The translations under genes were made by a program, and so were the position numbers. From Sipunculus nudus (Eukaryota; Annelida; Sipuncula; Golfingiida; Sipunculidae), in assembly GCA_026874595.1 (NCBI GenBank), contig CM049310.1, positions 88,359,556-88,423,555 of the forward strand: DNA of 64,000 bases, given 5' to 3'. This document shows, piece by piece, positions 44,031-56,656 of this stretch. The notes under the pieces are model-generated. The model worked only from the letters and a program-made list of their open reading frames with translations, had not been told where the DNA came from and ran no database searches. The number at the start of each line of letters is the position of its first letter. The stretch's first letter is position 1.

Positions 44031-46303
44031 TTCTTAATATCAAGCGGTGGGATTACGTTTTTGGTTGCGTTGGTTTGCCTGTTTGTCTTTGAGCAACAAT
44101 TCTCAAAAAGTTATCAACGAATTTTGATGAAAATTTTAGGATAGCTGGGCAATGATACAAGGAACAATTGTTTGAACTGGATGGATGAGGACGTCTTCCA
44201 CATTAAGATGTCTCGTCACGAGTCGCTCGGTTCAAGGTGCGGCCCTCCTTGGTACAGCCAGACATTTTCAACGGCATTTAAACACAGAGCCTAAATCACT
44301 TGATTTCCCAATTAACGTCTTAATTGTAGTCTAAGAATAATAATCACAACAATTATTCATTAAAAATCAGGTGATTATTGTCTTTAACATTTATTAATCA
44401 TATACCAATCCTGCAATTTTATAAGAACTTCAAAGATGTCCGCAAGCGTCGCACCTAGTTTGATACTCATACCAATTTAACAGAGAGCAGTTTAGAATAG
44501 TGAGGGCCAAATAATGACCGTTAAAAACATGAAAACCCAGCAGGCGCTGGAGTAATCTTCATCATGTTAATGGATGCTGATATGAGATACAAGGTCACGC
44601 CCCTGATCTCGCGAGACGTTGATGAAATGCTGCTTTTATCCTTTGTAAAACGCTTCTTTACACAACGTGAGCCCCTAGGGCCTTCCGGCATGTTTAGTCT
44701 GACGTGCTTTAAGTATTCCACCGACCCGAAAGGGCATCTAGGGCTGAAACATCTCAACGGCTTCTCATATATACCAGCGATCTGAATGCTGTCCGCACAA
44801 ACTAATCATCGGAAGATGTGGGAATTAGAGTAAATCAAGTTTTACTTATCGGGCTTCCGCCTCATTTGAGATTTAAAATGGAGGCGTCATTTTCCGTAAA
44901 TCATACCAGTCGAGCATATAGCGTTTGGGGTATAAAAATGCAATCTAGGGAACCAGGTATCGTATTGTGTACACTGTAATTTACCACCAACCCTTTATAA
45001 GTAAAGAATGTTACCCTTTGGGTTATGAGACACATCGGAAGCAGATTGACCTCTTCTTGACGTTATTTGTTTCTTTTTCTTACGCTCAATGATCCAATTG
45101 AATTAACACGGAAAAGCTTTTGTTGCAGTGACATGTCGGCGAAAGTTCAAAATATGCATGCTTATGGCAGGAAAAAACATAGCCGCATTCAATTGTTCCG
45201 TAGTTTAGATAAGAAACACAGGTAACTGATGTGTTTGTTAACATGAATTGTACATCATGGTTCATTATATAATCATACGAGACATACATAAATAAAAAGT
45301 CCAAGATAAAATAGGGATTTTTACTTATTTTCTTTTCTTACAGATTGTCATATAAGCTAGATTACGATGAATGGGATTGGGTGAACGTTTTAACGCCTTC
45401 GTTTAGCACCGGTGGAGATGTCCCTAATTAGCACCCTGGGTAATCAGCTTTGTCATTAAGAAAACCCATCTATTGGATTTCTTAGATCCTTGACAGGTCT
45501 TTTCCTGGGGAATTTGTCACTCTCGGTAACAAATCCTCTTTGGCTTTAGTCTATATACTTAAGTTGTAATAGCAGAAAGAGGAAGCACACGATTTCAAGA
45601 ACCACAAGTCTCTGTACAAAATAGCATTGTCACTGAACATGAAAGATATCGTGTGACGCCCTTAAGTGGAAGTATCCTCATTCTCTTTGCCCATGCTGCG
45701 GCCCAATAGCTCCATTTTCAGAACTGCTCCATACACAGTCATTGGCTTTTCAAATTAGCGAGAAAATGAGTCCGCTTGTTGATTACCACGACCAGATTGT
45801 CTCCTTTCCTGGGACTCTATTAAGAAGAGCGCAAAGGATAATAGGTTTCAAATCCAGTTGATTACGCCTATAGCGAACTCCTTGAGAATAAGAAGATTTG
45901 TCCCCCGATGTATCACCTCTTAATCTGCAGCTAACCAAGGTGGCGTGTTTTGCATGTAAACGGCATCTCCAAACAACAATCTATACAGAACCTAATTGCC
46001 TGGAGTCTCTTTTAGTACTACGGGGGATTGTAATATCTGTTTATCTCCAAACGAACACAAAAAATTGCTTGTGGTCGTTTCTGTTAACTGCCAATGGTGC
46101 CGCTTCAGTCGGCCCAGGCCGTTTACCCGTCAAATATACTTTGATTTTATGTGTCATTAACATAACCTAAAATCGAGGGCCATGCAACATTATCAGGTCC
46201 CGAAATAAATATACCTTTTAGGTTTTGAGCCCCTTGGCCCTTTAAAGGGAGATCGTGTAAAAGGTCTGAAATGATAAAATACATTTTAATAGTGAGTGTG
46301 TAT

Positions 46304-46307
<4 letters not shown>
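44031..46307. other. No gene seen; two complex-sequence islands
   Basis: At 44,520-44,790 overlapping frames of 73-78 codons occur on both strands, without a recognised motif. At 45,340-45,560 the sequence is non-repetitive, with AT-core motifs such as CCTAATTAGC. Both are candidates for conserved non-coding elements or an unrecognised exon. Confidence 0.3.

Positions 46308-46337
<30 letters not shown>
46308..46337. repeat. (GA)n microsatellite
   Basis: About 14 GA dinucleotides. Confidence 0.95.
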
Positions 46338-46340
<3 letters not shown>

Positions 46341-48924
46341 TTCTCTGTAAAACATACCTTACAGTCAGCTTTCCCGAACACCTTTACCTTGAAATATATA
46401 TGTTCCATTTTCCAGTAATGTACATATTCTGACTATGAACAAAAGTTGATACCCTGAAGGTTGTATTCTCTCACTCTCTCTCTCAGGGCGATATCCAGTG
46501 AATTTTATAAACACATCAATGGTGAAGGGATGTCGCTTTCCCGTAGCGCCGCCTATAGACAAATGTCCTAATTTTTCAAAAATCACACAAGGGTTTGCTG
46601 GATGTAACTGCAAAACAAAAATAGATTATGGTGGTATAGCTTACTCTCTGAACTTCGTTGTGTCCTGTTCCTGCACATATTTTCTCTCACACCACCCAAA
46701 ATAGGGTTTTACTTTACATTACTGAAAAATGTCAGCACTTTGATTTAAACCAAACCACAAGACAGGACAATACCAATACTAGGTTTCTATGGCGTTGAGT
46801 AGGATTTTCAATATGAAGAAAAACTGGAGTGTCCGCAATGCTTAGGTTAAAATTCAGGAGAGTCACATGGGATTCTGGAGTGTTCCAAGGGGAGGAAATA
46901 TGTCTCAAAGTTTGAAGCTTTATTAGTCGATCATTTTTATGTACTTTCTATAATACATTGAAATCAGCTGTATACTAGTACCTAAAATATAAACCCGAGT
47001 AAACAGTCTTTATGAAATCTACATCGGTAATAGTGAACACAGGAGCTTGCCTTTTGCCATAGAGATGGATCTACATTTTGGTTTACGAGCTCACATGTTT
47101 TTTTTTATTCATCACTCGTAGCCTGTTGATACGATTACCGAGTATTTCCCACGGTATTGATAAAATAAGATAGAAGGCCTTTGCAGATCTTTCTCGTGTA
47201 TGACTTGTATCACGACTCAGTTACAGGCTTTAAAGCCTTATGGGTCGTGTATTCACGGTTAGGTCATGATGGTAAAGTTCACATGAAGAGGCGAATATAG
47301 GATCTTAGGAAAAAAGGGGGACATATGTAAAGAAATGTACCGGTGGAGCTAGTAGACTGTGTAACTCTCGCATGTAGAAGTGCAATATAAGAAAAAGGTG
47401 TTATACCCCAAATACAGCGTAACTTTTTTTCATTTCTTCATATATTATTCTATATCCCCTTCTTAAGGTGGATAAAAAGCGGGCATGCGTGCGCCCCTTC
47501 GCCCCCTCTAAATCCGTCCCTGATTTAAGGAGCGATAGTTGCCGCTCCTTGTCGGACTCATTCAATTAAAATACTTTTGAAAGAATGTGAATTTATCATG
47601 AAATAACCTATTGTCATCATCGAACGCTTAAACTTAAAGTCAGGTTCACATTTGGCTATTTTACTAAAAAAAATTTAGTAAATGTACCTTGAACGATGAC
47701 AAAAAAAATGATGTCTTTAATGCCGCCATAAAAAAAAGCGTATATTTTACGTTTTTCATGTTAATTGAAGCAGCAAACGTTGGTTTTCTGCTTTTTAACC
47801 ATTTATCACCGGAATAGCAAGGGAAATACCACTCCTAGGAAATTTCGCTATTTTACTTTTTAAAATAAATATGCTTTTAAAAATTTAAAGTATCCGACGT
47901 TTGTTTTTTTTAAGCAAAACGGAAGAAACTTTGTAAATGTTTAAAATGTGGTGGGGAGTGAGCAGAGACCAGGACGCGCTTATGTTTTTTAAAGATAAAA
48001 AAAAAAAAAAAAAAATCATGGACTCTCTCGGGTCACAGTTACATGCCGACTTAGTGTCATGGATTGAATGTATGTCTGGGTATTGCATTTTGTATTTAAG
48101 ATACTGCAATTTGGTTTGTATAAAAATCTTCCTTTTAAAAATATATTCGAATTACATTAGCAATTAAGAGTTTTAAACAGTATCAGAAATTATTATGAAA
48201 CACTATGAGGAATTATTTTGAGACAAAGAACAAAGGAGAAATCATTCAATAATTTAACATGAGCCGAGTATTTTTTTTCATTAAACTCTTTTTAATCTTA
48301 TTAAAAATCTATTTCAAATTATAAAAGTTTATTATCTTTATAAAAAGATTTGTTGATAATTCCAATTTATATCACGTAATCGCGTGATATCAATGACATG
48401 TTTTCATGAAACCTACTGCATGGATGGCAGATTTACGTCCACATAGCCACACAAATAATATTCTGTGGTGAGGCTCTATTGTCCAAGGCTCTGGTCTGTT
48501 ACGATATAAATAGAGAGCAATCGGCAGAGCGCATACCTCCGCATCAGCAAAATATACCTTAGTGAATCCTATGTCGGATTTATACCAAAATATAAAGGGG
48601 GCATTCCTGGCTCATATCCTTTTCCTCCACAGAGTTTGGTGAATATCTACTCAAAATGCTTTGGTAATCATACAAATAAAAAAGATGTCAACAAACAAAC
48701 CAATCACCAAACAGACATGGGTGAAAACATAACCTCCAGAGGTAGTGAACATGCTCCCATATGTTTTAAACGTTTCAATGAGACATCCAGATGTTCTGTG
48801 ATTTTATAATACTACAGAGCTACTAAGTGATTCTCACTTTTATGATGTACTCCATTGATTCAGACATATAAAAACTGAAGTTGAAAGACAGCTACAAAAA
48901 CTTAAGTTTGGAGCAAGCTAATAA
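46338..48924. other. No gene seen
   Basis: AT-rich, with poly-A near 47,999-48,015. Short frames only; nothing recognised. Confidence 0.4.
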
Positions 48925-49255
48925 GTTACCTTTTCTGTTAAATTTATGCGCTTCCTGCTTACTATATGAGTACATATAAATGAAATTTAGGTAATTTCTG
49001 TTAAGACAAATGCATGAGCTTGTTTATCTTTAAGTAAGTAAACACAAACAAGGGCCAATGTTGACAAACAAAAAAAACTTATATATAACCTGAGGTGCTT
49101 GGTTGCATATGTGCGGAAGCAGATAAGTCACATGTTGCATTTGCAAAACTCTGGTTTGTCGGACTTGCCGCCGGATGTGCGGTAGAATATGATTATAAAA
49201 GTGTACAAGAAATTATCTTTAGTTAATAGACGTCAGATATTTGAGTAGGCCCCTT
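48925..49255 (-). mobile_element. Foldback/MITE family copy 4 (one arm, reverse)
   Basis: Reverse-strand arm. TTAATAGACGTCAGATAT then AGGCCCCTTAAT at the right is the family end, preceded by a GGTTGCATATGTGCGGAAGC block, TGTTGACAAAC and TTGTTTATCTT in the same order as the right arm at 58.8-59.2 kb. Confidence 0.6.
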
Positions 49256-49441
49256 AATCTCTGTCAATTTTATAAACCCTTTCACTTTTTTTGGGTTAAT
49301 TAGTCACTTTAGCCCGAACTATACAGTGGTAAAACCTTGATTCTAAAAAAGTAACAAAGATGATTACCGACAACTGAATCATCCCTCGCCGACGTCACAT
49401 ACTGGACTGCAGATATCATTCAATTAATCATTAATATGGTA
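49256..49441. other. Short unique spacer between two repeats
   Basis: Unique sequence up to the TA target of the next element. Confidence 0.4.
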
Positions 49442-49443
49442 TA

Positions 49444-50323
49444 CAGTAAAACCCCGCAAAGGCGACCAGCTGCGGGACCAGGCAAAGTGGTCGTGTTAGC
49501 GGGGTGGTCGTGTTTGTGGGATGCTTGTACATCAGTCTGCCAATATTAACGCAGGCGATAATATGGGTATTTCAAGTAAATGTTTAGTTGTTGTCCCTGT
49601 TTATTTTAAACAAACTAAAATACAAAGAAAAATAAATAACAAACATGAATATGATTCGAAGGTTTTATTCACATAGAAATAAAACACAAAAATGAAATAA
49701 ATAGTTGGCGTTGAAGTCATTCTTACAGCATTGGTCTTAACACGAAAATGGTCTGATGTCAAACACGTAGTAAGAAAAGAATGAAAACATCAAATTCTTA
49801 GTGATATTTGTATGGTTCCTGCTTGATCATTAAAATGTGATTTGTCACGGTTTCAGTTAACTCACCTGAATGTATGTATGTGGTGTCAGTTGTGATTGCA
49901 AAACTTCTTTTTGACCAGTATTTTAAATGCTTATCTAACAGCCGTGCTCAACAAACAATGTAACGGACCATGGAGTCCAATATCTATTGATGCGTATAGT
50001 TAATCTAACAGGTTGGGCGGCATTATAAACAAGCCTTACTAAGGCTGGGCAGATGAAAGCAGGATTTCCCACGTGCCACGCTCATTAATCAGCGTGTCAT
50101 CTGCTCAACGGGCCGCGGTCGCCACGGGCCAGTGGTCGTGATTCGGGGGCTCATCTCAATGTCGGGACAAAAACAGGCGGTCGTTGGTCGTGATAGCGGG
50201 GTGGTCGTGTTACCGAAGTTTTTTATATGATAATTTATATTTGACAATTCTGGGACCAAGAAAAGTGGTCGTGTTAGCATGGTGGTTGTGTTAACGGGGT
50301 GGTCGTCCTGCTGGATTTCACTG
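49444..50323. mobile_element. 880-bp pogo/Tigger-like non-autonomous element with TA target sites
   Basis: It begins CAGTAAAACCCCGC and ends TGGATTTCACTG, with TA directly outside both ends (49,442-49,443; 50,324-50,325). The ends are an imperfect inverted pair of the CAGTRAAACC type, and TA is the target duplication expected of Tc1/mariner/pogo elements. Subterminal GGGGTGGTCGTGTT repeats are found at both sides. There is no transposase frame. Confidence 0.7.
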
Positions 50324-50575
50324 TATTTGGCTTTCTGTGCTAAGCTCGTTGAGAGAGAACAAATATGTGTCTAACTATGGCTTGTGCCATTAAGTATATT
50401 AAATATTAATCAATCGTGTAACGTCGGTCTCCCTGCTGGTTTGGCTTAAGTTGTGCATTCTCTTACTCTGTAACCGACGCGGAAAACGTAAATAAAATTA
50501 ATCTGATAGATAAAATTTGGTCGACGTATGTGTCATTTTTTGTGGTCGCGCAGTATTCTTTAAAAACTCGATACT

Positions 50576-51060
50576 TTTAACATGAAAAATTTAAAATTTG
50601 AATCGGTCCTATCAAAATATAGGACGAGTTCGAAGACTTTTGCATATTTGTTCTTCAAACTTGATACACAATTTGTTTCCACCACGTTCTTGGATGAGTT
50701 CGGAAACTGGTGACCTTGACCTGGATCTTCAAGGTCAAATATGCAGAAATAAATTTTGTTTGTGAATGCAATAACTTTTGAACCACTCAACAGTCTTTTT
50801 TGTAAAATTTGATAGTGGTATTGTTTCTTACAACATCTTGAATGTGTTCAGAAACCAGGGACACTCACCATCTTCAAGGTTAAATCCTCAAAAATGGATT
50901 TTTTGTGAACACTATAACTTTTGAACCAATCAATATTTTTTTTATGATTTTGATACAAGACTTGTTTCTACCAAATCCTCAGATGAGGTTACAAACTGGT
51001 GACCGTGACCATCTTCCAGGTCAAATTTTCCGAAATATAGGATTTTTGTGCACCCCTAAT
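50576..51060 (-). mobile_element. Dispersed repeat with AGGTCA half-sites, copy C
   Basis: Three similar blocks of about 150 bp each have a CAAACTGGTGACC-type motif, a TCTTCAAGGTCAAAT-type motif, and TTTTGTGAACAC then AACTTTTGAACCA. The same lines occur at 6.69-7.10 kb. Non-coding. Confidence 0.55.
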
Positions 51061-52812
51061 TTTGAAGAAGTTTAAAGAATTTGTTTCCTCAAATTATTTT
51101 TTAGAACGGAGGACCACATAGAGGGGAGACATATATAATTTGTGGCATCACAAAAACAAATTATTCTGTTTATCTCTTGGTGTTTAAATAACATTTTTTA
51201 AAATGCTAGTCACCTATAGATGTGAGTACAGGTACCTATTTCTGATCGAAAAGTGAGAAAGAAAATGAAAGATGATGAAACAACATATTGAATTGCGAAT
51301 ATTCTTTGCCTGCTTTTGTATCAAGTATTTTAATATCTATTTCTTTAAATATAATTTAAAAACAAATTTAATTTTAAAAGGTTGAAGTGAAACTTTGAAT
51401 TTGAAAACAATACAACACACCCTAAATAAAACTCGATACGTGGACGCTCTTTCAGGCTTTGCTGCAGACAAAAGTGTTGAAACATATTTTTTTTAAAAAA
51501 TTCATTTAATTTATTGGGTTTAATTTTAATACTCGATTTTTTCTCCTACTGCTCTTGCCAAAATTCCGAAGGAAAATAGCAATCAGTTCTCACATCACAA
51601 GTAACTGCTAAAATTCCCCAGCTAATATTTTTTGTAATAACGCATATCTGGATTTGATCTAGGGGTAAGGTAGCTAGGTAACCAGGGACGGATGGAGAGG
51701 CAGGAAGATAATGGGCAGTTAACATGAATGGAAGCAGTGAAAGCCAGCACGTCAGAAGTAAGGTTGAGAACAAAAATGATAAAGGAAACCTAGTTCTTTC
51801 CTCGTGTGTGTGTGTTTGTGATTAATCGCTATTTTTGTACTGGTGATATTCTTCTGGAGCCCTGGTCTATTTTGAAGCAATGAAGGCTGATGGATACTAG
51901 AGACGACAGCTACAAGGCGCGGCCCGGCTTCAGTAGGGCCATGCCCCGAATGAAGTCCGGCCCGCATCACCGATGACTTCAGGTCTCATAGTGCTTCCCG
52001 TCTATGTCGCTGGGCCTCAATCCATAGACAATTGTCATGTTTTAGGGTGTGCTGACGACAGGGGATTTTTTTATGTGAAACGGAGCGTTCTGTGGCCAAA
52101 TGCTTTTTTTATTCAATGAACCTTTTCAGAACATCTTGCTCCGAGCCTTATACCGAATTCCCAAGATAACATTCACCCAATTTCGCCAGTAAGTAAGTAT
52201 ATGGGGGATCCCGCTGAAGTAAGTGACATCTGGCAAAGTTGACTTCATTTCTATCACTTAAATTAAATATTAAGCACCGGGCCCCCGAGCGGCGAACTTA
52301 ATGCTATGACATTAAGTTATCATCGATCACGGTTCCCATGGGAACTACTCGCGAAAGCGCGTGGTCACGAGGGATTACCAACGTCTTTGTTTATATCGAC
52401 CTCAGTAGAAGAAGGAGGAGTCATAGATCTTCGTCAGCTGGGTTTTGTTTACCTAAAAAAAAGTAGAGAAATTATGAAAACTGATACAATTTCTGCAGTT
52501 CAGGCTTAAGAAATAAAACATAAAAAGGATTCGAAGCAAGACAAACCGTATTTAGTTTCGCTTTGATTTTAAGAACTCTTGAAAAACAGACCTCGGCTGG
52601 GTACTGAAGCAGTTGTCGAAAAGACTTATATGCCGTGTTATTTTACATTATTCCCCAGTGACAAGAAAAAGAAAAAAAAAACAACAGAATTTTTCTTAGA
52701 TTTTAGATGTAAATAAACAACTCCATTTTTAATGCTGGCTTTTAATAGTTTGTAAATCTGCAGAATTCCATTCCGGTTTCGGACCTCGTAACCGGGCGTA
52801 AATACCCAGTTT
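51061..52812. other. No gene seen
   Basis: Unique sequence. At 51,840-52,040 and 52,260-52,440 it is richer in GC with short open frames (67 codons or fewer), none recognised. Confidence 0.35.
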
Positions 52813-53035
52813 TCGGTGTGCACCATTGTGTTTTACACCGAGCAACCCCCGAAAGGCGCACTCGTTTGTGTGTGAAACACGATTGTGGGGTAGAGTCCCC
52901 CCATTACAGTATGCAGAGCGGTGACCCGGGGTGGGGGCCGACCGTGAAAAAAAAATCTCACCGCTGCTTGGCTGAAATTTCCCACAAAAACTTGAGCCTT
53001 TGAGACATGTGCACTACCCCTGGACCACGGGAGCC
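52813..53035 (-). mobile_element. tRNA-derived SINE, copy 2 (reverse)
   Basis: On the minus strand the head AGGCTCCCGTGGTCCAGGG then GTAGTGCAC has a tRNA-like A box. The body carries CGTGTTTCACACACAAACGA and TGCGCCTTTCGGGG, near identical to the core of the SINE at 27,150-27,410. The B box is decayed and there is an internal poly-T. Confidence 0.65.
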
Positions 53036-53282
53036 TATGAGGATGACCACAAACTAATTCAGGCGGCTTTGTATTAGGTCGACAGAGTAAGCCTTAAAGA
53101 TAGATTTAAACGGAAAATTAACATGTTAATCTTGTTTCCCACAATAACAAAAGCTTATGTGTTTCTTCTATTACAAAATTAACATACCTTTTTTTTATAC
53201 TAGACTCAACGGAAACCAAGCGATACGTACACTATATCCCGAAATGTAATTGGTAGCGATTCAGCAAGAATATCGTTCAGCT

Positions 53283-53700
53283 TTTAATAATAATAAAAAT
53301 AATATTAATAACCAAGAATTACTGTGTGTTCCATATACAAGGTCCACCTTGGTGGCAAATAGAGCTTTTTGTGTTGCAGGACCCACTTTGTGGAACTCTC
53401 TCCCACGGGACCTACGTCAAACTTCTAATCTTGACACATTTAAAAAGAAGCTTAAATCCTATTTGTTTTTGCAATATTTTGGTAGCTAATTATACCTTCA
53501 CTAAAATCATTCAGCACATTTACTACGATATTTCGCTCTTGTGTTTTAACAGCTGCTTTTAATGCTATGTGTATACAAAGGACTTTAATGCAATTTTTAA
53601 TCCTTTCAGTTTGTGTGTTGTAAAGCGGTCAAGAGCACTTAATTCGGTGGATTTTACGCCATATTAAATAAAATATTATTATATTATTATTATTATAATA
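53283..53700 (+). mobile_element. LINE 3' end (L2/CR1-like), 5'-truncated
   Basis: The frame at about 53,310-53,489 encodes VPYTRSTLVANRAFCVAGP, then TLWNSLPRDLRQ, then NLDTFKKKLKSYLF. The order (Arg-Ala-Phe-x-Val-Ala-x-Pro-x-Leu-Trp-Asn-Ser-Leu-Pro, then Leu-Asp-x-Phe-Lys-Lys-x-Leu-Lys) is the well-known C-terminal end of CR1/L2/Jockey-type reverse-transcriptase proteins. Downstream, TGTAAAGCGGTCAAGAGC and a CCATATTAAATAAAATATT then (ATT)n end is the usual 3' tail of L2-like LINEs. The RT core is missing, so this is a dead copy. Confidence 0.8.
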
Positions 53701-54251
53701 GCTAAACACTACATACATTCCCTCGCCGAAGGTTATAAAATGATACACATACAAAATAAAACTTTTCACTAACAAAGCCTTCAGATTGACTCATGGTTTT
53801 TACACTGGAGCGGGAAACATTCTTATACATGAAATATCATAAAAGGATTCTCATTTATTTATGACAACTTGTCTTCCTTTGGTATGGCTACTTTCATCTT
53901 TACATTATAGACAGTGCAACTCAGTTTGCAGTAACATGACTTAAAATCTGAATTATACTTACAAACCTTATATGGTTAGTAATGCATATTAATGTCTGCG
54001 TCTACAGGTTCGTATTTAGTATGGTCATGTGACATCATATCCTAGGATTAAAAGTATCCCATAAGACAAAGATAGAATTTTCGGCAAATGTCAGCAAATA
54101 AATCAACTGCAAATGTCAGCAAATACCCAGAACACACATCTTATTAAGAACCCCATGCTACAGAGGGGCGGGAACTCAAATTAGTACATGGCTTAATCAC
54201 AAGCGTTATTTTGCAGGAAGTATAATTTACATTTGCTTCGATAGCTTATCT

Positions 54252-54254
<3 letters not shown>
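53701..54254. other. No gene seen
   Basis: AT-rich unique sequence. Confidence 0.4.

Positions 54255-54326
<72 letters not shown>
54255..54326. repeat. (TA)n microsatellite
   Basis: Uninterrupted TA dinucleotides. Confidence 0.95.
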
Positions 54327-54329
<3 letters not shown>

Positions 54330-55535
54330 TTTTGCCATCAATGATTCTGTGTCTCGTGAAACTCCCATGTGACTAGGCTGTTAAATCCCGCAAAAATACA
54401 ATACAGCACACACTGGGTTATGATTCCATGTTAATAACGCCAAACTGTCTAAACAGCAAGGCTGATAACCGTTTGTTAAATAAATTTCGCGGTCACGGAA
54501 GAAATGATGTTTTATTAATGACTCATCAAAATGCCACACAATTTCAGACAGTAAATCAGCCAAATTAAACTCTAGGGGTTCGCTAATTCCCGGTGGGTTC
54601 CGGAACACGACAAAGCGTGCAATGGCGACGACCCGATGTACGGCGTGACGATGTCAGAGCGTGCGTTCGGATGTCCTGGGACGCCTTCTTGTCACTAACT
54701 TGGGAAACAATCGTCTCCCGGAGGTACATATTCATTGTCAAAGCGGCTAATTTTTCCTTCTTTTTTTTTCCAGGGTTTTGACTCCGTTTGTTTGGCGTCT
54801 CGTAATCGGTTTGCTAACCCGCTAAGAAGTAAGATTGATGACATTTAGCGGCCGGCGCGTTCCTCTAATGACCATTTACATTCGGCGGTTGGGCACGTTT
54901 TTTCTTTGAGAGATACACAAGGGGGTATTGAACAAACCGTAATGTTACAACCCATTTCCCTGTAACTCCATCACTTTTGACCTGTCGCCACCTCGGCGGA
55001 AGAAAACTAGCAGGTCTGTATTACCGGAATACGCTCCAACAAACATTTGTAGCAGTTACTTAGGATGTGGCGATATGCGCGTGGAAAAATGATTGATGCC
55101 CCATCATTGTTAAAGCCTCTTTCCTGGGTATCTTCCACACCGCTCCGCTATTGTTTTTACTGCCGTCCACTTGTATTCACGAGTCACTTGTCAAAATGTG
55201 TTTTCAATTTAAACCCTTCCTCCTTTCTAACGTTGGTGATAGATCTTTTTACATGTCGTTAGAGACTGCTGAACCAAAAGACTCTGTACCCGCATAGTGA
55301 CATGATCAAACCCTTGACTAAAAAAATCAACATATCAACACCTGTTTTTGTTATAGGCCTTTACCTGGCGAAGGGAATATCAATATTCTCCAAAACGAAT
55401 TATCATTGGTACACAAACGAGGAAGTAGCAGCTGAATATTATTATGCAAGACCATGGATGTTGATGTTATAATATAAACATGTTTAATTTAGGTGGATTG
55501 TACAAATAGTTATTAAAACTATACAAGGCAATCTC
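54327..55535. other. No gene seen; complex-sequence island 54,380-55,020
   Basis: Non-repetitive sequence with TTTATTAATGACTCATCA, TTCGCTAATTCCCGG and an AATGGCGACGACCCG stretch. It is higher in GC than the surroundings, with frames under 76 codons. It is a candidate regulatory element, not testable here. Confidence 0.3.
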
Positions 55536-55705
55536 AATTGCTAAGATTATGGCGTTTGGTAATCTGTAAGGGTGGAGGAAACCGAAGAAAACCACCGGCC
55601 TTGGATGAGCAACTATAACCCACTCTCATAGCCACACTGGGGATCGAACCCGGGTCGCCAGCGGAGAGAGCCGAGCGTTTTACCCCTCGACTGTCCAGGC
55701 CCCTT
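55536..55705 (-). mobile_element. tRNA-derived SINE with intact B box (reverse)
   Basis: On the minus strand the head GGGGCCTGGACAGTCGAGGG then GTAAAACGCTCGGC is an A-box region, and GACCCGGGTTCGATCCCC is a perfect B box. The body includes GGTGGTTTTCTTCGGTTTCC then TCCACCC, a line very common in invertebrate SINEs. It belongs to a different family from the 27.2/52.8-kb pair. Confidence 0.75.
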
Positions 55706-55752
55706 TTATTATTATTATGATAATAATAATAATCATTAATATTATTATTATT
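55706..55752. repeat. (ATT)n/(AAT)n hairpin microsatellite
   Basis: ATT repeats, then AAT repeats, then ATT repeats, next to the SINE head. Confidence 0.85.
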
Positions 55753-55827
55753 ACATTTTCATTACTTGAAGTATGTCACCATAAATATCTGCATAGACCA
55801 TCCAACCAAACGCTGTCCTCAGAATCT

Positions 55828-56335
55828 GACGATGTATCGTTTCATGAATGAAGCATCGTGTCGTGTATCGTTTCATGAATAAGGTATCATGTTGTGTATC
55901 GTATCATTAATGAAGTATCGTGTCGTGTATCGTATAATGAATAAAATATTGTGTTGTGTATCGTATCATTAATAAAATATCGTGTCGTGTATAATGTCAT
56001 GAATGAAGCATCGTGTCGTGTTTCGTATCATGAATGAAGTATCGTGTCGTGTATCATATCATGATTGAAGTATCGTGTCGTGTATCGTATCATGAATGAA
56101 GTATCGTTTCGTGTATCGTATAATGAATGAAGTATCATGTCGTGTATCGTATCATGTACGGAGTATCGTGTCGTGTGTCGTATCATGGACGAAGTATCGT
56201 GTCGTGTATCGTATCATGAATGAAGTAACATGTCGCGTATCGTATCATGAATGAAGAATAATGTCGTGTATTGTATCATGAATGAAGTAACGTGTCGTGT
56301 ATCGTATCATTAATGATGTATTGTGATATGAATCG
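55828..56335. repeat. 31-bp minisatellite, about 16 units
   Basis: Units of the type TATCGTGTCGTGTATCGTAT then CATGAATGAAG, 31 bp, with many point differences (TAATGA, CATTAA, TTTCGT). Non-coding. Confidence 0.9.
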
Positions 56336-56399
56336 TGAAATAATTTATCGTTAGTTACAGCCAATATGATCATAGATTAAGCTATATACTGGCAGGCAC

Positions 56400-56640
56400 T
56401 CACGTAGTTAAAGTAATACGCTCCTTTAGAGCTTGCGTTCCTGTGTAATCAAATCAACAGGAGAGGGTGTATGCAAATTTGGGCTGGATGCAAAATACCA
56501 CGCTTTCACTGGTCTGATTACAATCCTGTTCTCTCTGCGAACCCTGGTGTTCCTGCCCAGATAACCTTGCCATACAAAGCAGTTATTACATGAAAAGATG
56601 TCTGGGACGACTACAGTGTATAACCGCTGCGAAATAAATT
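56400..56640 (+). mobile_element. Dispersed repeat, copy B (paired with 20.5-20.7 kb)
   Basis: It shares ordered blocks with 20,490-20,700 (TGGTCTGATTACAAT, CCCTGGTG, CAGTGTATA.CGCTGCG). It is cut on the right by LTR copy 3, only about 20 bp away. Confidence 0.55.
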
Positions 56641-56656
56641 ATATATAAACTTATAT

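Noticed and set aside
55632-55703. Functional tRNA gene
   Set aside because: The B box is perfect, but the stems do not close into a full cloverleaf and the SINE body continues downstream.
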